Shown here: positions 25,529-34,060 of the stretch, piece by piece
Position numbering within the stretch: position 1 is the stretch's first letter
Layout of the letters: the number at the start of each line of letters is the position of its first letter
NCBI GenBank assembly: GCA_036541255.1
Contig: JAZHDD010000048.1
Coordinates: forward strand, 1 to 64,000
Direction of reading: 5' to 3'
DNA: 64,000 nt
DNA from: Paucidesulfovibrio sp036541255
GTDB lineage: Bacteria; Desulfobacterota; Desulfovibrionia; Desulfovibrionales; Desulfovibrionaceae
Notes under the pieces: generated by a model
The model's input: only the letters and a program-made list of their open reading frames with translations
What the model was told of the DNA's origin: nothing
Database searches by the model: none
Translations under genes and position numbers: made by a program

Positions 25529-26839
25529 ATGGACGTTATTATGTTGTCCAGGTTGCAGTTTGCCGCTGCCACCATGTTCCACTTCATTTTTGTGCCGCTG
25601 ACGCTCGGCATCTCGATTCTCATCGCGGTCATGGAAACCATGTATGTCCGCTCCGGGAACGAGGTGTACAAACGCATGGCCAAGTTCTGGGGCCACATTT
25701 TTCTGATCAACTTCGCCGTGGGCGTGGTCACGGGCATCACGCTCGAATTCCAGTTCGGTACCAACTGGTCGCGCTACTCTACCTACGTGGGCGACATCTT
25801 CGGCTCGCTCCTGGCCATCGAGGCCACGGCGGCCTTCTTCCTGGAATCGACCTTTGTGGCGGTCTGGGCCTTCGGCTGGAAAAAGCTTTCCCCGAAGATG
25901 CACTGTGTCGCGGCTTGGCTGGTGGCCGGCGGCGGCAACCTGTCCGCGGTCTGGATTCTCATCGCCAACGGCTTCATGCAGAACCCGCTGGGCTACAAGA
26001 TAGTGGAAGGACCTGCCGGACCCAAGGCCGAACTGGTCGATTTCTGGGCGGTGCTCTTCAATCCCTTTGCCTGGAACGAGTTCGTGCACACCATTGCCGC
26101 GTCCATCGCCTTGGGTGCGTTCTTTGTCTTGGGCGTCAGCGCCTGGCACCTGGCGCGCAAGAACGAGCGGGATCTGTTCCGCCGCTCCTTCCGCATCGCC
26201 GCCGGGTTTGCCCTGATCTCCTCGCTGGTTGTGGCCGGACAGGGGCACTTGCACGGCAACCATGTGGCTGAAATCCAGCCCGCCAAGCTGGCGGCCATGG
26301 AAGCCCATTTCGAGACCCAGGCCAACGCGCCCATGTATCTTTTGCAGATTCCCGGCGAAAAGGAGAACGCCCTGGAGGCGCTGCCCATTCCCTCGCTGCT
26401 TTCCTTCCTGGCCTTCAACGATCCCGACGCCGTGGTCAAGGGACTCAACGACTTTCCTGAGGACGAGCGGCCGCCCGTGGTCATCACTTTCCTGAGTTTC
26501 CGCATCATGGTCGGCATCGGCACGCTGATGATTCTTGTGGCGGGTCTGGCCTGGCTCAAGCGCAACGCCATCGACGACCAGAAGCTGCTGCTCCGGGCGT
26601 TGCCATTCATGATTCCGCTGCCCTACATCGCCATCCAGGCGGGTTGGGTCGTGGCCGAGGTGGGACGCCAGCCCTGGATCGTGTATGGCCTGATGCGCAC
26701 TTCGGACGCGGTCTCGCCGGTGCAGCCCGGACAGGTGGGCACCTCTCTGGCGGCAATGGTCCTGATCTACATGCTTCTCGGCGCCGCAGGCATTTTCCTG
26801 ATGGCTCGCGCCGCCAAGAAGGGACCGGCCCAGGCCTAA
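25529..26839 (+). CDS. cydA: Cytochrome bd ubiquinol/menaquinol oxidase subunit I
   Basis: Large haem-bearing subunit of the bd-type oxidase, which oxidises quinol and reduces O2 in the inner membrane. In sulfate reducers it serves oxygen defence. At 436 residues it is the short-Q-loop form (E. coli CydA is longer). Haem ligands are visible: His at about 18 ('MFHFIFVPLT'), His at about 187 ('EFVHTIAAS') and Met in 'FRIMVGIG'. The 'GRQPW' signature is present near 374. Nine or so membrane helices are seen. It follows AAGGGGG and is 30 bp upstream of cydB. Confidence 0.97.
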   Translation: MDVIMLSRLQFAAATMFHFIFVPLTLGISILIAVMETMYVRSGNEVYKRMAKFWGHIFLINFAVGVVTGITLEFQFGTNWSRYSTYVGDIFGSLLAIEATAAFFLESTFVAVWAFGWKKLSPKMHCVAAWLVAGGGNLSAVWILIANGFMQNPLGYKIVEGPAGPKAELVDFWAVLFNPFAWNEFVHTIAASIALGAFFVLGVSAWHLARKNERDLFRRSFRIAAGFALISSLVVAGQGHLHGNHVAEIQPAKLAAMEAHFETQANAPMYLLQIPGEKENALEALPIPSLLSFLAFNDPDAVVKGLNDFPEDERPPVVITFLSFRIMVGIGTLMILVAGLAWLKRNAIDDQKLLLRALPFMIPLPYIAIQAGWVVAEVGRQPWIVYGLMRTSDAVSPVQPGQVGTSLAAMVLIYMLLGAAGIFLMARAAKKGPAQA

Positions 26840-26869
26840 CCTCGCACGGCGAACACAAGGAGATAAGCA

Positions 26870-27907
26870 ATGCTTGAAAGCACGCATCTGTATCTGGCGA
26901 GCACCTGGTTCATTTTGTGGGGCGTCCTGTGGGCCATGTATTTTGCCCTGGACGGTTTCGATCTCGGCGTGGGGACGCTCCTGCCGTTCCTGGCCAAGAC
27001 CGAAGAGGAAAAACGGATCATGCTCAACTCTGTCGGCCCGTTCTGGGACGGCAACGAGGTTTGGCTGATTTCGGCGGGCGGCGTGACCTTTGCGGCCTTC
27101 CCCTTTGCCTATGCTGTCATGTTCAGCTGGCTGTATACGCCGCTTTTGCTGCTGCTCTTCGCGTTGATCCTACGCGGCGTGTCCTTTGAGTTCCGCAGCA
27201 AGATCGACAGCCCCGGCTGGAAAAAGGTTTGGGATACCTGCCAATTCCTGGGCAGCGTCCTGCCGTCCATCCTGCTGGGCGTGGCCTTTGCCAATATCTT
27301 CCAGGGACTGCCCTTCAACGCGGACTACGTGAATCCGGGCGGCACCCTGGAACTGCTCAACCCCTACGGCCTTGCCGGAGGCGTGCTCTTCCTGGTCATC
27401 TTCATGACCCACGGCGCGCTCTGGCTGGCCATCCGTACCGAGGGCGCGCTTCAGGCCCGCGCGATCAAGACCGCCAACACCCTGTGGCCCGCGCTGCTCG
27501 TGCTGGTTCTGGTTTTCCTGGCCTGGAGCTGGTTCGGCACCAAGCTCTTCAATAACTACCTGCGCTACCCCGCGCTGTTTCTGGTATTGGCCCTGCCCGT
27601 GGCCGGGCTGTTGGCCATGAAGGTTTTCATGGCTGCGGAAAAGTGGTGGAAGGCGTGGTTCGCCTCCTTTGCGTTCATTATCGGCACCACGCTTTTTGCC
27701 GTGACAGGCCTGTTCCCGTCCCTGATGCCGGCCAGCCCGAATCCGCAGTTCAGCATCACCATCCACAACTCGGCTTCGTCCGAGCTGACTCTGTCCATCA
27801 TGCTGGGCGTGGCCCTGGTTTTTGTGCCCCTGGTCATCGCCTATCAGGCCTGGGCTTATAAGACCTTTGCGTCTGCGCCTGTGGGCGAGGACGATATGGA
27901 GTACTAG
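26870..27907 (+). CDS. cydB: Cytochrome bd oxidase subunit II
   Basis: Second membrane subunit of the bd oxidase, required for assembly. It has 345 residues with about eight membrane helices and the family opening 'WFILWGVLWAMYFALDGFDLGVG'. 'GPFWDGNEVWLI' is the highly conserved CydB block. AAGGAG precedes the start by a normal distance. It ends at a strong hairpin, so the operon is only cydA-cydB. No cydX-like short frame lies between cydB and the terminator, and no cydDC genes are nearby. Confidence 0.97.
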   Translation: MLESTHLYLASTWFILWGVLWAMYFALDGFDLGVGTLLPFLAKTEEEKRIMLNSVGPFWDGNEVWLISAGGVTFAAFPFAYAVMFSWLYTPLLLLLFALILRGVSFEFRSKIDSPGWKKVWDTCQFLGSVLPSILLGVAFANIFQGLPFNADYVNPGGTLELLNPYGLAGGVLFLVIFMTHGALWLAIRTEGALQARAIKTANTLWPALLVLVLVFLAWSWFGTKLFNNYLRYPALFLVLALPVAGLLAMKVFMAAEKWWKAWFASFAFIIGTTLFAVTGLFPSLMPASPNPQFSITIHNSASSELTLSIMLGVALVFVPLVIAYQAWAYKTFASAPVGEDDMEY

Positions 27908-27927
27908 CCTCTCCTCGGATTTGACAT

Positions 27928-27967
27928 AAAAAAACGCGGACCAGGAAATCTTTCTGGTCCGCGTTTT
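27928..27967. terminator. Bidirectional terminator after cydB
   Basis: AAAACGCGGACCAG pairs with CTGGTCCGCGTTTT around a 9-base loop, with A-run and T-run. It lies between convergent cydB and the PEBP-like gene. Confidence 0.93.
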
Positions 27968-27987
27968 CGTGTGCGTCGTGCAGGGGA

Positions 27988-28515
27988 TCAGTAGCGTCCG
28001 AGCTTGAGCTTGCCGTCGGCCAGTTCGTCCCAATCCTTGCCGTCTTCGGATGTGAGCTTCACGGCCAGGACCTTGACGTCGTAGTAGTTGCCCTTGCCGC
28101 CGGAACAGGGCGGCAGATAGGCTCCGGCTCCGTGGCCCCACTGGGTGCCCCTGTGGGCACGGATGGAATAGAAGCCCTCGGGCAGGTCAAACGTCTGGCC
28201 CGAAGCCGAGGGCACGGTCACAGCCGTGGTGCCGGGCGGGATGCGAAAACCGAGTATACCGTGGCCGCCGTTGCTCATCTTGGTGAAGGTCTTGTCGCCG
28301 TACTTGAAGATCAGGGCATCCGCCTGAGGCGGTATGCCCTCAACGCGGATGCTCGGCGTGGAACCGACACCGCCAAAGGATTTGCACCATTGGCCCTGCG
28401 GCACGGCCTTGCCGTCCCAGGCCGGATCGGCAAAGGACAGTTGCAGGTCCTCGGCCAGGACCGGTCCCGAACAGAGGACCAGGGCCAAAAGAAGAAACAC
28501 GCTTTTTCTGAACAT
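27988..28515 (-). CDS. Secreted PEBP/YbhB-like protein
   Basis: Product of 175 residues with a cleavable signal peptide (1-21, 'LLLALVLCSGPVLA'). The mature part resembles the phosphatidylethanolamine-binding protein/Raf-kinase-inhibitor family: a 'GGVGSTPSIRVEGIPPQADALIFKYGD' opening and a 'YLPPCSGGKGNYYDVKVLAVKL' end block. The central Asp-Pro-Asp ligand motif of classical PEBP is not obvious, so ligand binding may differ. AAAGGAGG precedes the start. It is a single-gene unit ending at the shared terminator with cydB. The family call is moderate; secretion is well supported. Confidence 0.78.
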   Translation of the reverse strand: MFRKSVFLLLALVLCSGPVLAEDLQLSFADPAWDGKAVPQGQWCKSFGGVGSTPSIRVEGIPPQADALIFKYGDKTFTKMSNGGHGILGFRIPPGTTAVTVPSASGQTFDLPEGFYSIRAHRGTQWGHGAGAYLPPCSGGKGNYYDVKVLAVKLTSEDGKDWDELADGKLKLGRY

Positions 28516-28606
28516 GCAGGCCTCCTTTGCGCACCCATGGGGCGCACCTTGTCCCCCTATACGGGAAATGCGCAACGGTGGGCAAGTATAGACGAAAGGA
28601 GAAGGA

Positions 28607-29779
28607 CTAGACGAATTGGGCTGCGGCATGCGCGGAAGCCCAGGCCCAGTGCAGGTTGTAACCGCCGAGGCGGCCGGTCACGTCCAGGCTCTCGCCGATG
28701 ACGAACAGTCCGGGCAGGTGTTCGGCCTGCATGGTTTTGGAGGATATCCGACGGGTATCCACGCCTCCGGCCGTCACTTCGGCCTTGTCCATGCCTTCGC
28801 TGCGCGGAGGGATCACGGTCCAGCTCTGCAGGTTTTGGGCGGCGCAGTCCATGTCGGTGTTGGAAAGTTCGCAGAGCGGGCGTTGCGCCAGTTCTTCCGG
28901 CACGAATTCGGCGGCTACGCGGGCCGGAAGCAGCGTGGCCAGATGGTTGCGCAGCAGCGTCTTGCGGTTGCGTCCCTGCCGCAACAGTTCGCCCAGGTCC
29001 AGTCCGGGCAGGAGGTCGATCTCCACGGGTGTTCCCCGTTCCCAATGCAGGCTGAGTTGCAGCACGGCCGGACCGCTCAGGCCGCGGTGCGTGAAAAGCA
29101 GGTCGTCCCGCACCTCGGTCCGGCCCGAGCGTAGCTGCGCGGGCAGGCTGACGCCGGCCAGGGAGCAGCAGCGCGCCTTGTCCTTGCCGGACAGGAGCAA
29201 GGGTACCAGGGCTGGTCGGGGCGGTATGATTTTCAGCCCGAAATCCTTGGCCAGGCGCAAGCCCAGGTCCGTGGCTCCGGCCGAGGGCCAGGACGGGCCG
29301 CCCAGGGCCAGAACCAGGCTTGCCGCGCTCCAGGAGCCCGCGTTCGTATCCACCTGAAAGAGTTGTCCGTCATGTTGGACCGAGCGTATCTCCGTGCGCA
29401 GGTGCAGGCGCGCACCGGCTCGGGTGCAGGCTGTTTCCAGCGCCTTGGCCAGGGCGGGCGCTCCCTGGGCGCAAAACAGCTGGCCGGGATTTTTTTCCTC
29501 GTAGCCCAACCCCAATTCCGCAAACAGGGCCACGGCGTCCCAGGGCGTGAACCGGGTCAGGGCCGAGGTCGCGAAGTGCGGATTTTCGGAAAGATAGTCT
29601 GCGGGGCCTGCGTCCAGGTGGGTGAAATTGCATCGGCCGCCGCCGGAAATGCGCAGCTTGCGCGCGGCCACCGGGCCGTGGTCCAGGATATCGACATGGC
29701 GTCCGCGTTGCGCCGCGAGCAGGCCGCAGCACAGGCCGGCTGCTCCTGCGCCCAGAATAAGGACATCGCAATGGAACAT
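28607..29779 (-). CDS. FAD-dependent oxidoreductase, BaiN/HI0933-like
   Basis: Flavoprotein of about 390 residues. The dinucleotide-binding motif 'DVLILGAGAAGLCCGLLAA' is at the N-terminus, followed by the family block 'RKLRISGGGRCNFTH', then 'LALGGPSWPSAGATDLG'. The C-terminal 'GLFVIGESLDVTGRLGGYNLHWAWASA' is the second FAD-contact block. Members of this family (YhiN, BaiN) reduce unsaturated substrates that are mostly unknown. The start is uncertain: the ATG at 29779 suits the family N-terminus but has no Shine-Dalgarno, and an ATG at 29833 would add 18 residues. Confidence 0.92.
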   Translation of the reverse strand: MFHCDVLILGAGAAGLCCGLLAAQRGRHVDILDHGPVAARKLRISGGGRCNFTHLDAGPADYLSENPHFATSALTRFTPWDAVALFAELGLGYEEKNPGQLFCAQGAPALAKALETACTRAGARLHLRTEIRSVQHDGQLFQVDTNAGSWSAASLVLALGGPSWPSAGATDLGLRLAKDFGLKIIPPRPALVPLLLSGKDKARCCSLAGVSLPAQLRSGRTEVRDDLLFTHRGLSGPAVLQLSLHWERGTPVEIDLLPGLDLGELLRQGRNRKTLLRNHLATLLPARVAAEFVPEELAQRPLCELSNTDMDCAAQNLQSWTVIPPRSEGMDKAEVTAGGVDTRRISSKTMQAEHLPGLFVIGESLDVTGRLGGYNLHWAWASAHAAAQFV

Positions 29780-29888
29780 GCCGCGGGCGTACGCCAAGCC
29801 CTGCTGCCTGTCCAGAACTATTCCCTTCGGCATCGGAATCTGATAGAGGGGCGAAAAGGCCTGTTTTGCAGCAGAGAAGGAGGAAGGT

Positions 29889-29972
29889 ATGGACTTTTTC
29901 TGGTTTTTCACCGGTCTGATCATGACCATGGCCGTGATCGGCTTCATCAAGTGTTCCAGCCTGGAAGACTAG
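29889..29972 (+). CDS. 27-residue single-span membrane miniprotein
   Basis: A short gene encoding MDFFWFFTGLIMTMAVIGFIKCSSLED. It has a strong AAGGAGG with 5-base spacing and is followed 23 bases after its stop by a strong terminator, so it looks like a true gene. Residues 3-20 form one hydrophobic helix with a short charged C-terminal tail, and a Cys follows the helix. Length, topology and the aromatic N-terminus with Gly9 recall the small oxidase subunit CydX, whose N-terminus is aromatic with Gly9. The resemblance is weak, and the cydAB operon is 2 kb away with its own terminator. It could equally be an unrelated membrane regulator. Confidence 0.7.
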   Translation: MDFFWFFTGLIMTMAVIGFIKCSSLED

Positions 29973-29995
29973 GCAATACGCCTGTCCGTCACGAG

Positions 29996-30024
29996 AAAAA
30001 CGGCCCTTCGGGGCCGTTTTCTTT
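29996..30024. terminator. Bidirectional terminator with TTCG tetraloop
   Basis: AAAAACGGCCC-TTCG-GGGCCGTTTTCTTT. It ends the miniprotein unit on the plus strand and the SGNH-hydrolase gene on the minus strand. Confidence 0.92.
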
Positions 30025-30030
30025 GTTTGC

Positions 30031-31155
30031 CTAAGGAAGCAGCCTCTGCTGGAGCAGGAATTCCGCCAGGGCCTCGGCCACCACGGCATGGGCGTCAGCG
30101 TTCCAGTGCGCGTCGTGGGCATGGGAAAAGGGCCTGGGATGCCGGACATACTCTCCGAAAAAGACCGGATGCAGGTCCAGGAAGGGCAGGTCCATTTCCG
30201 CGCCGAGGCTGCGGACCAGCTTGTTCAGGCGCAGGGCCCCCGTGTCGTAATCCAGGACATGGGTCGATTCCGCCTCGATGATCACCCGCACCCCGTCCAT
30301 GACCAGCACGGGCTGGAAGCCGTGCTTCAGGCTCAGATCCCGGAACGAGGCCAGCAGGGCGCGTGCGACCGCGACAAGATTCGGGTCCAGTTCGCGTGCG
30401 CCGATCTCCTGGAGCGAGACATTGGCCTGATAGCCGTTTTGTTGTTCTTCGTCGCCGAGCACGGCCTTGCGCAGCAGCGAAAAGGAAAATCCCCGGCGCA
30501 CGGACAGATAGCGCCAGGTGGCGGACTCCCTGAGCGGCTCGTACCAGGAAGGAGCCCAGGGAGCCGGAGGGATTTCCCCGCGCACGACGCCGTCCCGCGC
30601 GTCCAGCTTGAAAAAGGCGCTGGTGTAGGCTCCGGGCTTGAAGCCATACGATTCGGCAAAGTCGTTGTGCACAAGGTTGAGCACGACCACATCCGGCGCA
30701 TAGGCCAGGACTTCGTTGCGTAACATATAAAGGTATTGTGACAGGGGCGCGCCGCCGATGCCGAAACGGTAGACCTCGACGCCGCTGCCGAGCCGCTGCT
30801 CCAGCAATTCGCAGAAGCTGCGGTCATGGTCCACCTGCAAAGCTTCCACATAGGAATCGCCGATGACGGCTACGCGGGTCATGCCCGGCGTTTTTTCGTG
30901 GGCATAGGCGTCATGCCCGGAATTCCAGCCCTGGGCATTGATGCGAAAGCGGGCGGCGATCTCGTCGCGTACACGGTAAAGGCCCGTGTCCCCGGGCACG
31001 CGGCGTACCACGCCGTTTTGCTCGGAGGTGCGCGGCAGGTCCGAAGCCCGGAGCAGGAGCCGGAACACGCCGAACTCCAACAGGAGAGCGGCGAAAAGCA
31101 GGCTGGCCAGCACCAGTCCCAGGTTGGCGGCAAGCGTCTTGTGTTTACGGAGCAC
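30031..31155 (-). CDS. Membrane-anchored SGNH/GDSL hydrolase family protein
   Basis: Product of 374 residues. One N-terminal membrane helix (about 10-36, preceded by RKHK) should hold the catalytic domain in the periplasm. SGNH blocks: 'VAVIGDSYVEAL' with nucleophile Ser101; a glycine block 'GIGGAPLSQY' at about 152; an asparagine block 'LVHNDFAES' at about 180; and 'HDAHWNADAH' supplying the Asp-x-x-His near 350. Such proteins remove or transfer acyl groups (often acetyl) on lipids or envelope polysaccharides; the substrate here is unknown. It is a single gene. No membrane-bound acyltransferase partner is next to it. Confidence 0.88.
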   Translation of the reverse strand: MLRKHKTLAANLGLVLASLLFAALLLEFGVFRLLLRASDLPRTSEQNGVVRRVPGDTGLYRVRDEIAARFRINAQGWNSGHDAYAHEKTPGMTRVAVIGDSYVEALQVDHDRSFCELLEQRLGSGVEVYRFGIGGAPLSQYLYMLRNEVLAYAPDVVVLNLVHNDFAESYGFKPGAYTSAFFKLDARDGVVRGEIPPAPWAPSWYEPLRESATWRYLSVRRGFSFSLLRKAVLGDEEQQNGYQANVSLQEIGARELDPNLVAVARALLASFRDLSLKHGFQPVLVMDGVRVIIEAESTHVLDYDTGALRLNKLVRSLGAEMDLPFLDLHPVFFGEYVRHPRPFSHAHDAHWNADAHAVVAEALAEFLLQQRLLP

Positions 31156-31237
31156 AGCGGTTCCTCGGGCTTGAGATGCGCTGTTGTAGCTGATAGCTTC
31201 GGTTTTTCCAAGTCAACAAGAGCCCGGCGGAGGATTC

Positions 31238-32002
31238 ATGCGCATACTCTCGTGGAACGTGAACGGTTTTCGGGCCGTGCTCAAGAAGGGTTTTCCCGAC
31301 TGGCTGGAGACCTGCGGCGCGGACGCGGTCATGCTTCAGGAAACCAAGGCGCACCCGGATCAGATCGAACCGGAATACCGCGAACCTGCGGGCTGGCACA
31401 GCTACTGGAACTGGTCCCGCGTCAAGAAGGGCTATTCCGGCACCGCAACGTTTTTACGCAAGCCGCCCCTGGTCCACGACATCAGCCTGCCGGGAGAACG
31501 CTTCCAGGGCGAGGGGCGCGTACAGCGCTTTGAGTTCGAACGCTTCCACCTGCTGAATATCTATTTTCCCAACGGCCAGATGAGCGATGAACGCCTGGCC
31601 TTCAAAATGGATTTCTACGACGCGTTTTTGGACTATGCCCAGCAATTGCGACGCACCAAGCCCGTGGTGGTGGGCGGCGACTTCAATACCGCGCACAAGG
31701 AAATCGACCTCAAGAATCCCAAAGCCAATGCGGAGCGTTCCGGTTTTCTGCCCATGGAGCGCGCCTGGATCGACCGGTTTCTTGCCGCCGGGTATGTGGA
31801 CACGTTCCGCATGTTCGACGAGGGGCCGGGCAACTATTCCTGGTGGTCGTACCGGTTCAATGCCCGCGCCAACAATGCCGGGTGGCGCATCGACTATTTC
31901 TTCGTTTCCGAGGAACTCCGTCCCCTGGTCCAAAAGGCCTGGATCGACCCGGAGATTTTCGGCTCGGACCACTGCCCCATCGGCGTGGAGATAGCGGACT
32001 AG
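31238..32002 (+). CDS. xth: Exodeoxyribonuclease III / AP endonuclease
   Basis: Mg-dependent enzyme of base-excision repair that cuts at abasic sites and trims 3' ends. It has 254 residues. Family marks: 'RILSWNVNGFRA' at the N-terminus, metal-ligand Glu in 'LQETKAH', 'LNIYFPNGQ', 'VVGGDFNTAHKEIDL', 'WRIDYFFVS' and the catalytic 'GSDHCPIGVEI' end. It is a single gene closed by a perfect 16-bp terminator stem. It may be of the ExoA type rather than the E. coli XthA type, which sequence alone cannot settle. Confidence 0.96.
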   Translation: MRILSWNVNGFRAVLKKGFPDWLETCGADAVMLQETKAHPDQIEPEYREPAGWHSYWNWSRVKKGYSGTATFLRKPPLVHDISLPGERFQGEGRVQRFEFERFHLLNIYFPNGQMSDERLAFKMDFYDAFLDYAQQLRRTKPVVVGGDFNTAHKEIDLKNPKANAERSGFLPMERAWIDRFLAAGYVDTFRMFDEGPGNYSWWSYRFNARANNAGWRIDYFFVSEELRPLVQKAWIDPEIFGSDHCPIGVEIAD

Positions 32003-32036
32003 ACGCGGCTTCGGGCTGTGCGCCATGTTTGCGATG

Positions 32037-32073
32037 GCAAAGAAAGACCGCCCTGGAGGCGGTCTTTCTTTGC
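32037..32073. terminator. Terminator after xth
   Basis: Perfect 16-bp stem GCAAAGAAAGACCGCC/GGCGGTCTTTCTTTGC with a 5-base loop, embedded in A-rich and T-rich arms. Confidence 0.85.
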
Positions 32074-32149
32074 GACGAACGGACCGGCGAGAAAAGACGA
32101 AGTGCAGCATATTCAGCAAAAGTCAGGGGAAAGGTGGGGATTGAGAACA

Positions 32150-32167
32150 TAAAACCGACTGGTTTTA
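32150..32167 (+). promoter_or_regulatory. Palindromic operator-like site upstream of nhaC
   Basis: TAAAACC-GACT-GGTTTTA, a perfect dyad with 7-bp arms in the AT-rich leader of the antiporter gene, about 40 bases upstream of the candidate -35. It has no T-run and is too short for a terminator, so a protein-binding site is more likely. Confidence 0.45.
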
Positions 32168-32203
32168 ATATCTTGTGGGCGCGGGGTTGCGTTTTACGCC
32201 ATT

Positions 32204-32232
32204 TTGCCTTATTTCTGTTCAGTATTTTTAAT
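32204..32232 (+). promoter_or_regulatory. Candidate promoter of nhaC
   Basis: TTGCCT (32204-32209) and TTTAAT (32227-32232) with a 17-bp spacer, in an AT-rich stretch 37 bases before the start codon. Confidence 0.4.
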
Positions 32233-32268
32233 ATATTGATTTTATTCACTTTTTTGGAGGGGTTTTCA

Positions 32269-33972
32269 ATGCATTCTCTTTTCCCGCGGCTGCTGCTCCC
32301 GCTCGTCCTGTTTCTGCTCCAATGCGCCCCGGCCTTTGCCGGGGATTCGTCTTTGGGGCCCGGCAATGCCGAAATATACGGCTTCTGGACCCTTGTCCCG
32401 CCCCTGGTAGCCATTTCCCTGGCCTTTATCACCAAGAACGTGATTCTTTCCCTGTTCATCGGCGTGTTTTCCGGCACGTTCATGCTCGAAGCCAAGGGCT
32501 TTGAAATCTACAACGGCTTTGTACACGGCTTTTTGCGCCTGACGGGCGAAATCCTTTCCTCCCTGGCGGATCCCTGGAACGCGGGCATCGTGTTGCAGTG
32601 CTTGGCCATTGGCGGACTCATCGCCCTGGTCTCGCGCATGGGCGGCGCAAAAGCCATTGCCGAGGCCCTGGCCCGCAAGGCCAAAACTCCGCGCAGCTCC
32701 CAGTTCGTGACCTGGGTGCTGGGCCTGCTCATCTTCTTCGACGATTATGCCAACTCGCTCACTGTTGGTCCGATCATGCGCCCGGTCACGGACCGCATGC
32801 GTGTTTCCCGCGAAAAGCTGGCCTTCATCATCGACGCCACTGCCGCGCCCATCGCGGGCATCGCCCTGATCTCCACCTGGGTGGCCTACGAGATCGGCCT
32901 GATCCGCGACGGCTTCGTGAGCATCGGCATTGAGACCAACGCCTACGGCGTGTTCGTGGAAACCATTCCCTACCGTTTCTACAACATTTTCATCCTGGTC
33001 TTCATCCTGGCCACCATCTTCCTGCTGCGCGAATTCGGCCCCATGCATACGGCGGAACGCCGAGCCCGCACCACGGGCAAGCTGCTGGACGACAACGCCA
33101 AGCCCATGATCGCGGACGAGGCCACGGGCCTGGAACCCGAACCGGACGTTCGCCTGAGCATCTGGAATGCCATCATCCCCATCGGTACGCTCATTCTCGC
33201 CGCCTTCCTTGGATTCTACTTCAACGGCTACAACGGCATCATGGGCGGCGAGGACGCCGATCTGATCGCACTGCTGAAGGATTCACCCATGAGCTTCACG
33301 GCCATCCGCGAAGCGTTCGGCGCTTCCGATGCCTCGGTGGTGCTCTTCCAGGCTGCGCTTATCGCGGGCATCGTGGCCATGACCATGGGGGTGACCAAGC
33401 GCATTTTCACCGTGGAAAAGGCCCTGGGAATCTGGGTGCAGGGCGTGAAGTCCCTGAACATCACCGCCGTGATCCTGCTGCTGGCCTGGTCCCTTTCCGG
33501 CGTGATCAAGGAACTGGGCACCGCCTCCTACCTGGTGGCTGTGCTGTCGGAGGCCATTCCGAGCTGGCTGCTGCCGAGCATCATCTTCGTGCTGGGCTCG
33601 TTGATCTCCTTTGCCACGGGCACCTCCTACGGCACCATGGGCATTCTCATGCCCCTGGCCATTCCCTTGGCCTTTGCCGTGGACCCCAGCCATGGCTACG
33701 TGGTGCTCAACGTGGGCGCGGTGCTCACGGGCGCGATTTTCGGCGACCACTGCTCGCCCATTTCGGACACGACCATCCTCTCGTCCATGGGCTCTGCCTG
33801 TGATCACATCGACCACACCAAGACCCAGCTGGCCTATGCCGTTGCCGTGGCGCTCATCTCCGTGTGCTTCGGCTACATCCCTGCCGCCTTGGGCATGCCC
33901 GTGCTGCTGGTGCTGCCCCTGGGCATTGCCGCGGTTTTCGTGACTGTGCGGCTGCTTGGGAAAAGAGTCTAG
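32269..33972 (+). CDS. Na+/H+ antiporter, NhaC family
   Basis: Polytopic inner-membrane protein of about 567 residues with some eleven or more hydrophobic helices. It begins with a signal-like segment ('LLLPLVLFLLQCAPAFAG'). NhaC-type marks: 'LLIFFDDYANSLTVGPIMRPVTD', 'SFATGTSYGTMGILMPLAIPLA' and 'IFGDHCSPISDTTILSS'. It should exchange Na+ for H+ (or an amine or dicarboxylate pair in some relatives), supporting pH and salt balance. The start has GGAGG with 8-base spacing. A strong hairpin ends the unit. It is monocistronic, with a dyad upstream suggesting regulation. Confidence 0.94.
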   Translation: MHSLFPRLLLPLVLFLLQCAPAFAGDSSLGPGNAEIYGFWTLVPPLVAISLAFITKNVILSLFIGVFSGTFMLEAKGFEIYNGFVHGFLRLTGEILSSLADPWNAGIVLQCLAIGGLIALVSRMGGAKAIAEALARKAKTPRSSQFVTWVLGLLIFFDDYANSLTVGPIMRPVTDRMRVSREKLAFIIDATAAPIAGIALISTWVAYEIGLIRDGFVSIGIETNAYGVFVETIPYRFYNIFILVFILATIFLLREFGPMHTAERRARTTGKLLDDNAKPMIADEATGLEPEPDVRLSIWNAIIPIGTLILAAFLGFYFNGYNGIMGGEDADLIALLKDSPMSFTAIREAFGASDASVVLFQAALIAGIVAMTMGVTKRIFTVEKALGIWVQGVKSLNITAVILLLAWSLSGVIKELGTASYLVAVLSEAIPSWLLPSIIFVLGSLISFATGTSYGTMGILMPLAIPLAFAVDPSHGYVVLNVGAVLTGAIFGDHCSPISDTTILSSMGSACDHIDHTKTQLAYAVAVALISVCFGYIPAALGMPVLLVLPLGIAAVFVTVRLLGKRV

Positions 33973-34024
33973 GAAGGCCCGGGGAGTGCCGACTCCCTTG
34001 CCTGTCGTATTGAAAGAGAAACAA

Positions 34025-34060
34025 ACGCCCCCGGCAGAACGTGCCGGGGGCGTGTTTTTT
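34025..34060 (+). terminator. Terminator of nhaC
   Basis: ACGCCCCCGGCA/TGCCGGGGGCGT stem with a 5-base loop and a run of six T. It overlaps the stop codon of the convergent NYN-domain gene by two bases. Confidence 0.92.

Noticed and set aside
32176..32191. GG-10-GC spacing (TGGGCGCGGGGTTGC) upstream of nhaC as a sigma-54 promoter
   Set aside because: Only the TGG and TTGC parts match and the rest is GC-rich; a sigma-70-type pair closer to the start fits better.
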